A DNA stretch of 64,000 nucleotides from JBEKYD01 sp052148435. Lineage in GTDB: Bacteria; Acidobacteriota; Terriglobia; Bryobacterales; Bryobacteraceae. The notes beneath the pieces were generated by a model. That model searched no databases and was not told the DNA's origin. It was given only the letters and a program-made list of their open reading frames with translations. Shown one piece after another: positions 1 to 8,479 of the stretch. The first letter of the stretch is position 1. Each line of letters starts with the position of its first letter. The DNA is taken from positions 19,475 through 83,474 of the forward strand of contig JBKQIF010000035.1 in NCBI GenBank assembly GCA_052148435.1. Direction: 5' to 3'. Both the position numbers and the translations under genes were made by a program.

Positions 1-2
1 CG

Positions 3-356
3 GCGGCCCAAGGCAAGGACGCCAACTACCTGTTCGAGGAGCTTACACATCGCTTGGCAACCGGGCTTATCCGATTTCAAATCGCTGTCCAGATCGCCAA
101 CGAGCGCGACATCGTGGATGACGCCACGGTCCACTGGCCTGAAGAACGGCCCTTGATCCCCCTTGGCACCGTCGCTCTGAACGCGCGGGCCGCAGATAAC
201 GAACTGCAGCAGAGGCACATCATCTTCGACTCAAGCGCGCGCCGGCACCCGGACTTCACCGACACGACACTCCCGCGTCGGCCTTCGATCTGCGCCACGC
301 GGTGCCGCGCGTTCCACGAGAACACGCGGCGTGGAAGGACAAGAGCGGTGTGCTAG
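3..356 (+). pseudogene. Catalase-family peroxidase, C-terminal part with replaced tail
   Basis: The reading frame is open from the window edge, so the 5' end is missing. The first 75 or so residues carry features of small catalase-related heme peroxidases (SrpA-like): an NYLFEEL segment, then RFQIAVQIA, then DDATVHWPEERP and a PLGT strand. These enzymes use heme to break down peroxides. Similarity stops right after HIIFD (nt 228-230). The usual ending with a GIEPS..DP..LR pattern is absent, and a 43-residue Arg-rich tail follows. That junction coincides with a GC-rich repeat also found at 4961-4978. I infer that the 3' end was replaced. Whether the protein still works cannot be judged because the heme-ligand part is outside the window. 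Confidence 0.6.
231..345. repeat. GC-rich dispersed repeat, copy 1
   Basis: An 18-bp word TCAAGCGCGCGCCGGCAC at 231-248 recurs exactly at 4961-4978. A second word, CGCGCGTTCCACGAG ending at 320, recurs ending at 5966 and is followed in both places by a related GCGGCG-GGA stretch. The copy begins exactly where similarity of the overlapping gene to catalases ends. Confidence 0.55.
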
Positions 357-558
357 GCTGGTCTACCGACATGGACCGCATTAACGTGGCGATCGATTCG
401 CACCTACACCGGCGAACCTATGTCGCGAGAGGTGAACGAAAACATCACCGACTGCGGACGTCCCGCAGCCACGACGATAAGAATCCAACCTTGGGAATTT
501 GTGGCGGTCGCAGAGAGGGAGATGCTTCGGGCGATCGCCAGGTATCCCAAGAGGACGC
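357..558. other. Intergenic region upstream of dhaK
   Basis: About 200 bp without a convincing gene on either strand. It must hold the dha operon promoter, but no consensus -35/-10 pair stands out. An AAGAGG ribosome binding site lies just before the dhaK ATG. Confidence 0.4.
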
Positions 559-1560
559 ATGAAGAAACTGATCAACGATCCGCAGAATGTGCCGCGGGAG
601 TTCCTGGCGGGGCTGGCTCTGGCGCATGCGGATATCCTGAGAGTTTGCCTGGAGCCGGTTTACGTGATCCGGGCTGACGCGCCCGTTCCAGGCAAGACCG
701 GCATTGTGTCGGGTGGCGGCAGCGGCCACGAACCTTTGCATGTCGGGTTCGTGGGCAAAGGCATGCTCGACGCCGCTTGTCCCGGCCAGGTGTTCACTTC
801 TCCGACGCCGGATCAAATCGAAGCCGCCGCGCGCGCCGTCAACGGCGGAGCGGGTGTTCTCCATATCGTCAAGAACTACACTGGCGATATCATGAACTTC
901 GAAATGGCCGCTGAACTCTGCCAGGCCGCGGGCATGGAAGTGCGGGCGGTGGTCATCAACGACGATGTTGCCGTGGAAGACAGCCTGTATACGGCGGGCC
1001 GCCGTGGCGTTGGGACAACCGTCCTTGCGGAAAAGCTCTGCGGAGCGGCGGCCGAGCGCGGCTACGACCTCGCGCGCCTGGAAACGCTCTGCCGCAAGGT
1101 CAATGGGAACGGGCGTTCCGTGGGGATGGCCCTGACTTCCTGCACCGTCCCGGCGGCCGGCAAACCCACTTTCGAGTTGGGCGAAGACGAGATGGAGATG
1201 GGTATCGGCATCCATGGGGAGCCTGGGCGCGAGCGAATGCCCCTGCTACCCGCCGGGGAACTGACCGCGCGCATGGCGGGGACGGTCCTGGCGGACCTGC
1301 GGTTCCGCGGAGGCGACGAAGTTATTGCCATGGTCAACGGCATGGGGGGCACCCCTTTGATGGAACTCTATCTCGTCTATGGGGAGTTGGAACGGGCTTT
1401 GCGAGGGCAGGGCATCCACGTCGCGCGCCGCCTGGTAGGTAATTACATCACCAGCCTCGAAATGGCCGGCTGCTCGATCACGCTGCTCAAAGCCGATGAC
1501 GAACTGCTATCGCTATGGGACGATCCCGTGCTCACTCCGGGGCTGCGCTGGGGGATGTGA
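559..1560 (+). CDS. dhaK: Dihydroxyacetone kinase subunit DhaK
   Basis: DhaK binds dihydroxyacetone in the PTS-dependent kinase and receives phosphate from DhaL, giving dihydroxyacetone phosphate. The 333-aa length is normal. Seen in the sequence: the phosphate/substrate loop GGGSGHEP near residues 52-59 with His57, KNYTGD at 105-110, and GIHGEPG with His219, which by family knowledge forms the hemiaminal with the substrate. The ATG at 559 follows AAGAGG at a good distance and gives the standard MKKLIN start; longer in-frame starts upstream have no family match. It is the first gene of the dhaK-dhaL-dhaM operon, with dhaL starting 4 nt after its stop. Confidence 0.95.
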   Translation: MKKLINDPQNVPREFLAGLALAHADILRVCLEPVYVIRADAPVPGKTGIVSGGGSGHEPLHVGFVGKGMLDAACPGQVFTSPTPDQIEAAARAVNGGAGVLHIVKNYTGDIMNFEMAAELCQAAGMEVRAVVINDDVAVEDSLYTAGRRGVGTTVLAEKLCGAAAERGYDLARLETLCRKVNGNGRSVGMALTSCTVPAAGKPTFELGEDEMEMGIGIHGEPGRERMPLLPAGELTARMAGTVLADLRFRGGDEVIAMVNGMGGTPLMELYLVYGELERALRGQGIHVARRLVGNYITSLEMAGCSITLLKADDELLSLWDDPVLTPGLRWGM

Positions 1561-1564
1561 GCGA

Positions 1565-2197
1565 ATGGCCGTGGGCAAGCTAGAAGTGCTGAGATGGCTG
1601 GAAGTCCTGCAACAGGTCTACGCCGAGAATCGACAATGGCTCACGGAATTGGACTCGGCTATCGGCGATGCAGACCACGGGATTAATTTGGACCGTGGCT
1701 TCACCGCGGTGAAGGCGGAGTTGGCGGCGCATGTTCCGACCGATATCCGTTCTGTCTTCCAGATTGTGTCTACCGCCCTCATCCGCCATGTGGGCGGCGC
1801 GGCCGGGCCGCTGTACGGCACTTTCTTTCTTCGGGCCGCCGCGGCCTGCGCCGGGAAGACCGAGTTGGAGGCGGCCGATGTGGTGGCACTGTTCCAGGCG
1901 GGCATCGAGGGTGTCCAGCAGCGCGGTAAAGCAGCCGCGGGCGATAAGACCATGATGGACGCCCTGCTTCCGGCTTTGGACGCGATGCGTAAGGCGAGCG
2001 AGGAAGGAGGCGGCATGGCGGCAATCCTCGACGGGGGCGCGGCGGCGGCCCAAGCGGGGATGCTGGGGACGATTCCGATCGAGGCGCGCAAGGGCCGGGC
2101 CAGCTATCTGGGCGCGCGGAGCATCGGTCACCAGGATCCGGGCGCGACCTCTTCCTACCTGCTGCTCCAGGCGGCCGCGGACACCTGGCGCTCATGA
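1565..2197 (+). CDS. dhaL: Dihydroxyacetone kinase ADP-binding subunit DhaL
   Basis: DhaL holds a tightly bound ADP as a phosphate shuttle: it takes phosphate from DhaM and passes it to the substrate on DhaK. The 210-aa protein shows the Mg-binding aspartate motif DSAIGDADHG with Asp30, Asp35 and Asp37, and a glycine-rich GGAAGPLYG segment that lines the nucleotide pocket in the family. The ATG at 1565 was chosen because it lies 4 nt after dhaK and gives the normal N terminus. The stop overlaps the dhaM start (ATGA), so the three genes are translationally coupled. Confidence 0.95.
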   Translation: MAVGKLEVLRWLEVLQQVYAENRQWLTELDSAIGDADHGINLDRGFTAVKAELAAHVPTDIRSVFQIVSTALIRHVGGAAGPLYGTFFLRAAAACAGKTELEAADVVALFQAGIEGVQQRGKAAAGDKTMMDALLPALDAMRKASEEGGGMAAILDGGAAAAQAGMLGTIPIEARKGRASYLGARSIGHQDPGATSSYLLLQAAADTWRS

Positions 2198-4719
2198 TCG
2201 GCCTCGTCATTGTCTCCCACAGCGCCAAGCTGGCTGAGGGTGTGTGCGATTTGGCGCGGCAGGTGGCGCAAGGAAAAGTGCGGATAGCGGCCGCTGGGGG
2301 CGCCGCCGATCCCGAAAACCCCATCGGTACCGATGCATTCCAAGTGCTCCAGGCCATTGACTCGGTCTACAGCGAGGAAGGAGTGCTGGTGCTTATGGAT
2401 CTCGGGAGCGCCGTGCTAAGCGCCGAAACCGCGCTGGAACTCTTGGGCGAGGCGAGACAATCGCACGTCCAATTATGCGCTGCTCCGCTGGTGGAAGGAG
2501 CCGTGGCGGCAGCCAGCCTCGCCTCCGCCGGCGCAAGTCTCGCGGAAATCGCCACCGAAGCGCGTAACGCGCTGGCCGGCAAAGTGGCGCAATTGGGCAC
2601 AAGTGGCGCGACGCCGCAGGCCGGCGCCGCCGCTGAAGACACCGGGCCTTTGGAAGAGCTGCTGGTCAAGCTGCCCAATCGTCTCGGACTGCACGCACGA
2701 CCGGCGGCGCAGTTGGTGCGCCTGACGCGGCGTTATCGAGCGCGGGTGACGGTGGCGAACGCGACTCAGCGGACTGGTCCGGCCGCAGGCGACAGCATCA
2801 ACGGCGTCCTGAGCCTGGGGGCGAGACGAGGCCACGAGTTGCGGGTCTGCGCACGAGGACCCGAAGCGCACGATGCGCTCACCGCGCTGGCGGATTTCAT
2901 CGAATCCGGCTGTGGCGAAAAGGAGAAACCCGGCAAAGACATTCAGGACCGGCTGCCGCCGCCGTTGGCTTCGCCGTCTCAACACCTGCTCAGCGGCATC
3001 CCGGCGTCCGCTGGCATCGCCATCGGGCCGCTGGTCAAGCTCCGTCCCGCCGCCGTGGAACTGACCCCTCGGGCCATCGGGAGTCCCGAGGCTGAGCGGC
3101 AACGCCTGATGGCCGCCATCGGCGGCGCGCAAGAAGAGACCAGGGCGCTATACGAATGGTCCAATGCTCACCTTGGCGCGGATGAGGCGGGCATTTTCGA
3201 TGCGCAGTCTCTCTTCCTAGAGGACCCGGAACTGATTGGCGGAGTGACGCGCATGCTGGTGGAAGACGGGGTTGGCGCGGAGTCCGCCTGGGAGGCGGAG
3301 ACCTCCAAGCTCTCAGACCGTCTTAAGGCCCTCGATGACCCCTATCTTCCGGCCCGGGCGGCCGACGTGACGGATGTGGCGGCACGGGTTTTGCGAAGGC
3401 TGACCGGTCAAGTGAGCGGCCTGAGGATTTTGTGGGAGCCGTCGATTCTCGCGGCGCGTGATCTGACGCCTTCCGAAGTCAGGGACTTCGATCCCGCGAT
3501 GGCCCTGGGCTTGTGCCTGGAGACGGGCAGCGCCAGCGCACACAGCGTGATCCTGGCCCGGGCCAGGGGGATTCCGGTGGTCGCCGGATTGGGTCCTGGA
3601 ATCTCCGCACTGGCCGAGGGAACGATTGTGGCTGTGGACGGAGAGCAGGGGACGGTTTGGATTTCACCGGATGCCGGTCGGGTACAGGCGTTGGAAGGCT
3701 GCCGCCAAGCTTGGCTGGCCGCTCGCGGCGCGGCGGAGATGGAGCGGTTGAGACCTGCTGCGACACGCGACGGGCGCCGGATCCGAGTGCTCGCCAATAT
3801 CAGCGGCGTTGCCGAAGCAGCGGAAGCCTTGGCCTGTGGAGCCGAGGGTGTGGGTGTACTGCGGACGGAGTTTCTGTTCCTCGGCCGCACGGCCGCACCC
3901 GGCGAAGAGGAACAGGTCGCCGCCTATCGCGCGATCGCCGAGTCCCTGGGGGAGCGTCAACTCAGCGTCCGCACGCTCGACATCGGTGGCGACAAGAGTC
4001 TGCCTTACGTGGAGATCGGCGAGGAAGCCAACCCATTCCTCGGCTGGCGAGGTATCCGCGTGATGTTGGGCCGGCGCGACCTGTTTCGAACGCAACTCCG
4101 TGCCATCCTTCGCGCGGGCGCGGCACAGGCAGTCGAGTTGCTGTTGCCGATGATCGCCGCGGTGGACGAGTTGCGCGAGACCAAAGCCATGGTTGGCGAA
4201 GCGGAGGCTGAACTGGAACGGGAAGGGTTACCTTTCCGGAAGAACATCAGGATAGGCATCATGATCGAAGTGCCTGCGGCAGTGGCCGTCGCCGATCAGT
4301 TGGCGCAAGAAGCAAGCTTCTTCAGCATCGGCAGTAACGATCTGATCCAGTACGTCATGGCTGCCGATCGGACGAACTCCCGCGTGGCGCCGATCGCGGA
4401 TCCCTTTCAGCCCGCGGTATTGCGAATGATCCGCCAAACTATCGAGGCTGGCCGCGCCGCAGGAATCGGCGTGGCCCTGTGTGGCGAACTGGCTGCCGAT
4501 CCTCTGGCGACACCGCTTCTGCTTGGCCTGGGACTGGAAGAATTCAGCGTCAGTGCGCCGTTGATCCCCGAACTCAAACGAGCCATCTCGTGTTGGAGCG
4601 TGCCGGAAGCAGAAAGCGTGGCGCATGAGGCGCTCGCCATGGACTCGAGCCAGGCTGTGAAGCGGCTTCTTCTCGGGGCTGTTGGCGCTCGCCTCAGAGG
4701 TCCGAGCCCTGAACCTTGA
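2194..4719 (+). CDS. dhaM: DhaM: EIIA(Man)-HPr-Enzyme I fusion phosphoryl donor
   Basis: This 841-aa protein passes phosphate from phosphoenolpyruvate to the ADP bound on DhaL. Domains in order: EIIA of the mannose type (about 1-130, active His9 in IVSHSAKL); HPr (about 155-242, His167 in GLHARPAA); Enzyme I (about 265-830), with phospho-histidine His450 in SAHSVILARARGIP, a PEP-binding barrel with GSNDLIQY, and Cys763 in LCGELAADP. All three phosphorylation histidines are present. Many bacteria encode DhaM as EIIA alone or EIIA-HPr-truncated EI; here the Enzyme I part looks complete, so the protein may need no separate HPr or EI. It overlaps dhaL by 4 bp. Confidence 0.93.
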   Translation: MIGLVIVSHSAKLAEGVCDLARQVAQGKVRIAAAGGAADPENPIGTDAFQVLQAIDSVYSEEGVLVLMDLGSAVLSAETALELLGEARQSHVQLCAAPLVEGAVAAASLASAGASLAEIATEARNALAGKVAQLGTSGATPQAGAAAEDTGPLEELLVKLPNRLGLHARPAAQLVRLTRRYRARVTVANATQRTGPAAGDSINGVLSLGARRGHELRVCARGPEAHDALTALADFIESGCGEKEKPGKDIQDRLPPPLASPSQHLLSGIPASAGIAIGPLVKLRPAAVELTPRAIGSPEAERQRLMAAIGGAQEETRALYEWSNAHLGADEAGIFDAQSLFLEDPELIGGVTRMLVEDGVGAESAWEAETSKLSDRLKALDDPYLPARAADVTDVAARVLRRLTGQVSGLRILWEPSILAARDLTPSEVRDFDPAMALGLCLETGSASAHSVILARARGIPVVAGLGPGISALAEGTIVAVDGEQGTVWISPDAGRVQALEGCRQAWLAARGAAEMERLRPAATRDGRRIRVLANISGVAEAAEALACGAEGVGVLRTEFLFLGRTAAPGEEEQVAAYRAIAESLGERQLSVRTLDIGGDKSLPYVEIGEEANPFLGWRGIRVMLGRRDLFRTQLRAILRAGAAQAVELLLPMIAAVDELRETKAMVGEAEAELEREGLPFRKNIRIGIMIEVPAAVAVADQLAQEASFFSIGSNDLIQYVMAADRTNSRVAPIADPFQPAVLRMIRQTIEAGRAAGIGVALCGELAADPLATPLLLGLGLEEFSVSAPLIPELKRAISCWSVPEAESVAHEALAMDSSQAVKRLLLGAVGARLRGPSPEP

Positions 4720-5286
4720 GACGGTCTTGATGTAGTTCTTGTGGCTGGCCGGTTCGGTGAACACGTCAGTGCCTCCGCTAGCATCGGGCGGCAGGCAACC
4801 TACGGGTCCAGGTTGCTTTCGCCGCGCCCGTATCGGAGTACTCGGCAACCGTGGAGGGCGTTGATCATTCGCCGTCGAACCCCGGCGCAGTGACTTGAAG
4901 GAGCGCGCGCCGTAGCTCTTTGATCTTCGCCGCATGCGCTGCGCCGATGGCGCGCAGGGTTCAAGCGCGCGCCGGCACGCGAATTTCGCAGGCGGGCGAA
5001 CCGCTCGCCCGCGCCAACCTTCAGGCCGCGCCACGCAATGCCGCGCACTCCGCGAGAGGAGGCGGCGCGGGCGGACGCTCGGCGCCGGAGTGCATGGCGA
5101 AAGTGACGGGAGTCGATCGTTCGTTCGCCGTCGAACGACGGCGCAAGCCGCCGAAGAGCCTCGCGCGATGGCGCGCAGGGTGCACGAGCGCGCGCACTTC
5201 GCGGAAGCGGCACCCGAGCGCGAACGCGCCGGCCTTCCGCGGCGTTATTGGACGCCTCGCGGAGCGGGAAGGGGTATGGTGAAAGC
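4720..5286. other. Non-coding interval after dhaM
   Basis: No convincing gene. The first about 80 bp can be read on the minus strand as a protein-like stretch (GGTDVFTEPASHKNY) that I do not recognise; it may be a gene remnant. The rest is dominated by copies of the GC-rich dispersed repeat. Confidence 0.4.
4860..5235. repeat. GC-rich dispersed repeat, copies 2a and 2b
   Basis: Two related blocks lie in tandem. The core GCCGTCGAAC-(2 nt)-CGGCGCA occurs at 4871-4889 and 5127-5145 and, with one change, at 6015-6033. Each block is followed by GATGGCGCGCAGGGT (about 4946 and 5167). The word at 4961-4978 is identical to 231-248. The block AGGCGGCGCGG...GGCGCCGGAGT near 5059-5092 recurs near 5970-6002. 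Confidence 0.6.
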
Positions 5287-5859
5287 ATGCCTGCTCCGCG
5301 GGATGATGAGGACGTGGAACCGCCCGAGGACGCCTCTGCTTCACGGGCTCGCCAATGGTGCCGGGCCGCGCTGGCGCTGGGGTTTCTCTTCGCGAGCTTG
5401 CCACTGACGGGCAAGCTGTTTCTGGGCAGTTGGAGGTTCGACGGCGCGGCGGCCATAGCGTGCCTGTGCCTGGTTGCGGCGGCGTATCTCTATTTTGTCG
5501 GACGAAAGCGCCGTCCCCCGATCCCGGATTCCGCCGCGATTCTCGGCGAGGCCATCCGGCTGGCTGCGTCGGGGGAGACCGGACGTGGGCTTGCACTACT
5601 GGATGAAGCGCTTCGACTGAGCCCCGGCCTCTGGCAGGCGCGGGAGTACCGCGGCCACATGCGTCTTGGAGAACCGGACGCCGTCGAGTCCGCGCTCCAG
5701 GACTTCACGGAGGCGATTCGGCTGGCACCCGACGAACCGCACCTCTATATCCTCCGCAGCCACGTCTTCACTCTACTCGGGCGTGATGCGGCCGCGCGCA
5801 CTGATCTTGAGGCCGCCGCCCGACTGGGCGGAGACACAGGGGAACCGGCTGGACCGTAG
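5287..5859 (+). CDS. Small membrane-anchored TPR protein
   Basis: A 190-aa protein with an acidic, Pro-containing N terminus (1-20), two hydrophobic segments (about 27-45 and 53-71) and a C-terminal domain with two tetratricopeptide-like helical repeats (about 84-115 and 132-182; LALLDEALRLSP and DFTEAIRLAPDEP are typical). TPRs are protein-binding repeats; the membrane segments place the TPR part on one face of the inner membrane. The start at 5287 was chosen because the upstream in-frame extension falls in repeat sequence. It stands alone between two copies of the dispersed repeat. Partner and function are unknown. Confidence 0.75.
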   Translation: MPAPRDDEDVEPPEDASASRARQWCRAALALGFLFASLPLTGKLFLGSWRFDGAAAIACLCLVAAAYLYFVGRKRRPPIPDSAAILGEAIRLAASGETGRGLALLDEALRLSPGLWQAREYRGHMRLGEPDAVESALQDFTEAIRLAPDEPHLYILRSHVFTLLGRDAAARTDLEAAARLGGDTGEPAGP

Positions 5860-6331
5860 CTGAAATCACTGTGCCGGTTGTCGCTGCCTAAACGAGCGGA
5901 TGGTCAAAGCCGGGCTCACCTTGGCGGGGCATAGCTTGCCGCTCCTCGCCGCGCGCGTTCCACGAGCGCAGGCGGCGCGGATGGACGCGCCGGCGCCGGA
6001 GTTCTCGTCGAGCCGCTGTCGAACCGCGGCGCAAGCCGATGCACGAGCCGGCACGTCGTAGCTTGACGATTTCTTGAGGCCTCCGCTTGCGACCCGCAGG
6101 GCAACGGCAGACTTGACGATCACTACGCCCCTGCTGCCATAACTTACGACATACCAAAGCCTTATGGGTTTCACGACAGAAACTAGTGAGCCGAGCTTTA
6201 GCTACTCCAGCATGACCGGTGAGTACGTTGGCGGCGCCGTGCTGCTGGCTGCCGAGGCGGAGCGGATCGGTTGTTTCTCGGGGGCGTGCGGCATACAATC
6301 GAATCGGACTATTCTGGCAGCAAGGACGGGA
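5860..6331. other. Non-coding interval before the amidohydrolase gene
   Basis: About 470 bp without a convincing gene. It contains repeat copy 3 (about 5945-6085). The last about 150 bp should contain the promoter of the downstream gene, but I see no clear consensus. Confidence 0.4.
5945..6085. repeat. GC-rich dispersed repeat, copy 3
   Basis: Shares CGCGCGTTCCACGAG (ending 5966) with copy 1, and the GGCGCCGGAGT and GTCGAAC..CGGCGCAAGCCG blocks (6015-6038) with copy 2b. The segment CGTAGCTTGACGATTTCTT near 6056 parallels CGTAGCTCTTTGATCTTC at 4911-4928 of copy 2a. Confidence 0.55.
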
Positions 6332-7552
6332 ATGAGAAACATGAATCGCAGGCGATGGATGATGCTTTCCGGGGCCGCAATGGCGCGCGGGGGCGCCGCT
6401 CAGACCCCGCAGGCGGAGCAGCCCAGCCCCCCTGACGAAGCGCAGGATACCCCGGACAAGTTCCTGCTAAAAGATTACCGCCCGGAGTCTATCTACCGGG
6501 TCCCGAAAACCGAGGCCAAAAAAGCCAAATATCCGGTCATCGATGTGCATTGCCACGGCGCCCGTCCCCCGCAACAGGTTGACGACATGGTTAAGCTAAT
6601 GGACGCCACTGGCGTGGAAAAGACCGTGATCTTCACCGGTGCGGCGACGCCGGAAAGGTTCACCGAGGTGCGGCAGGCGTACATCAAATATCCCGGCCGT
6701 TTTGATTTGTGGTGTAGCTTCGATCTCGCGGGTGTCAACCAGCCGGGATTTGGGCCTAATGCTGTCAAAGCGCTCGAAGAGTGCCATCGTCTCGGCGCCG
6801 TGGGGGTGGGAGAGCTCAGCGACAAGGGCAGGGGCTTCGCGTCCTTCGGCAGGGCCGGACGGGCCGACTCATCGAACCCGCCGGGGCGCGGTTTCCAGGG
6901 AAGAGGAAGCGGCTTCTCTCCACCGAGCACCGCCCCTGCCGGTCCCCATCCGGATCATTTGCGCATGGACTCTCTGTGGGACAAATGCGCGCTGTTGGGC
7001 ATGCCCGTCAATATCCACGTTTCCGACCCCATCTGGTCCTACCAGCCGATGGACCGGAAGAATGACGGTCTCATGAACGGCTACACCTGGATGATCAAAG
7101 TGACGCCCGGCATGCTGGGGCACAACGAGCTGATCGAGAGCCTGGAGGGTGCGGTGAAGAAGCATCCCAAGACGATCTTCATCGCCTGCCACCTCATGAA
7201 TCTGGACTGGGATCTGGCGCGGCTGGGCCAGATCTTCGACCGTAATCCGAATCTCTATGGCGACATCTCGGCCCGCTTTGGAGAGCTTGCTCCCATCCCG
7301 CGATTCGTGTCGCAGTTCATTCAGAAACACCAGGACCGGGTGCTCTACGGGACGGACCTGGGTTACAACCAGCCCATGTTCAGCACAACCTTCCGGATCC
7401 TGGAAACCCACGACGAGCACTTTTACGTACATGAGCTCTTCAACTACCACTGGCCACTCCATGGCTTCGGTTTGCCTGACGGCGTGTTGAAGAAGGTGTA
7501 CGCGGATAACGCCCGCAATGTCTTCCAGCGGGCGCGAAGCAACGCGGCCTGA
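6332..7552 (+). CDS. Exported amidohydrolase (amidohydrolase_2 family)
   Basis: A 406-aa TIM-barrel metal-dependent hydrolase of the amidohydrolase_2 type; relatives include decarboxylases and lactone hydrolases. Seen: a Tat-like leader (NRRRWMML, about residues 4-11, then an Ala/Gly segment), a metal-binding VIDVHCHG near the start of the barrel, IACHLMNLDWDL late in the barrel, and LYGTDLGYNQP with the C-terminal metal-ligand Asp. An internal Gly/Pro/Ser-rich insert (about 175-205) interrupts the barrel. ATG 6332 follows AAGGA at proper spacing; ATG 6341 is the alternative. It is monocistronic, and the substrate cannot be told. Confidence 0.85.
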   Translation: MRNMNRRRWMMLSGAAMARGGAAQTPQAEQPSPPDEAQDTPDKFLLKDYRPESIYRVPKTEAKKAKYPVIDVHCHGARPPQQVDDMVKLMDATGVEKTVIFTGAATPERFTEVRQAYIKYPGRFDLWCSFDLAGVNQPGFGPNAVKALEECHRLGAVGVGELSDKGRGFASFGRAGRADSSNPPGRGFQGRGSGFSPPSTAPAGPHPDHLRMDSLWDKCALLGMPVNIHVSDPIWSYQPMDRKNDGLMNGYTWMIKVTPGMLGHNELIESLEGAVKKHPKTIFIACHLMNLDWDLARLGQIFDRNPNLYGDISARFGELAPIPRFVSQFIQKHQDRVLYGTDLGYNQPMFSTTFRILETHDEHFYVHELFNYHWPLHGFGLPDGVLKKVYADNARNVFQRARSNAA

Positions 7553-8007
7553 GCCTCCGCGGCGGGGCCACTCTTGGCGCGCTCGAATTGGAGTCGCCGC
7601 CGCGTCTTCTGGCCAGCGCCGTTTGTGTGTCGCAGTTTCTGCCGGGCGGAAACGGAGCGTGCCCGGTTCCACTGAACTGAACCAATCGCCCTGGCGGGCG
7701 CCCGGCGAACGCCGGCGGAGGCGGCGGACGGGAATCCCCTCGCCACGTATCGCGATGATCGTAGCCGCCTCCGCTGCGTCGATGGCACTGTTCGGCCTGG
7801 CGATCGGAGCGAGCCTTGGCCTGGAAGGCGGCGGCGCCGTTCTCGAGAAACTCCTTTTGCCAACGACAGATCGCCGTGGGCTGCAACCCAAACTCATTAC
7901 GGAACTTGGAAACCGGCTCCTGTTCCAGCAAATGCCGCCTCAAAATGGCGACCTTCTCTTCTCCCGTGTCAGTTGGCTCGATAACGCCTGATGCTTCCTT
8001 GCCCGGT
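7553..8007. other. Interval with transposase remnant between amidohydrolase and padR
   Basis: No intact gene. The part nearest padR (about 7800-7975, minus strand) encodes a transposase helix-turn-helix fragment, described separately. In the remaining about 230 bp several frames are open only because of high GC content, and I see no further recognisable coding. Confidence 0.5.
7800..7985 (-). pseudogene. Transposase N-terminal (HTH) fragment
   Basis: The minus strand reads EEKVAILRRHLLE, then PVSKFRNEFGLQPTAICRWQ, then KEFLENGAAAF. This is the helix-turn-helix N terminus found in OrfA-type transposases of IS3/IS66-like elements. No start codon precedes it at a sensible place; after the GAAAF stretch the frame runs into low-quality sequence, and no catalytic DDE domain can be read. 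It is an IS remnant lying just downstream of padR, where a transporter gene would often stand. Confidence 0.6.
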
Positions 8008-8340
8008 CTACGCCGTATCGAGGATCCGATCGACGGCCGCCACGAGCTTGCGCCACGCTGTGGTTTCGGTTTCGAGGCGGGCGCGGCCGGTGCGGGTGAG
8101 TTGGTAGTATTTGGCGCGGCGATTGTTTTCCGATGCGCTCCAGCGCGCATTGATCCAGCCGCGCCGTTCCAGCCGATGCAGCGCCGGATAGAGCGACCCC
8201 TGCTGGACCTGAACGGCGTCGCTCGAGATCTGCTGGATGCGCTCGGAAATCCCCCAGCCGTGCTGCGGCCCGAGAGCTAGCGTCCTCAAGATAAGCAGAT
8301 CCAAGGTTCCCTGCGGCAGGCCGATTCGCTCTTCGCCCAT
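8008..8340 (-). CDS. PadR-family transcriptional regulator
   Basis: A 110-aa winged-helix repressor. The PadR core is complete: LPQGTLDLLILRTLAL, then GWGISERIQ, the recognition region VQQGSLYPALHRLERRGW, and the wing with KYYQLTRTGRARL. PadR proteins bind DNA as dimers and often autoregulate and control a neighbouring transporter. ATG 8340 was preferred over longer in-frame starts because GGGGAGAG lies just upstream and MGEERIGLPQGTLDL is the usual start. In Acidobacteria such genes usually precede an ABC permease gene; here the downstream side holds only a transposase remnant, so this copy is an orphan. Confidence 0.9.
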   Translation of the reverse strand: MGEERIGLPQGTLDLLILRTLALGPQHGWGISERIQQISSDAVQVQQGSLYPALHRLERRGWINARWSASENNRRAKYYQLTRTGRARLETETTAWRKLVAAVDRILDTA

Positions 8341-8348
8341 CTCTCCCC

Positions 8349-8372
8349 TATATGTTCTACAGGGACATGCTA
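8349..8372 (-). promoter_or_regulatory. Candidate PadR operator upstream of padR
   Basis: ATGT at 8352-8355 and ACAT at 8365-8368 form an inverted pair separated by 9 nt, 12-28 nt upstream of the padR start codon. PadR/LmrR-type regulators are known to bind ATGT/ACAT pairs with about 8 nt between. Autoregulation is an inference. Confidence 0.4.
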
Positions 8373-8479
8373 CACGGTTTCTTGTCGAAGCGCAAAGGGG
8401 GAACGAGCCTGCCCCGGCTAAGGCAACCATTAGGTAAGGTCTTCAGGGAGCGGCGCCAGCATGAGAGGGAGAGTCCGCT

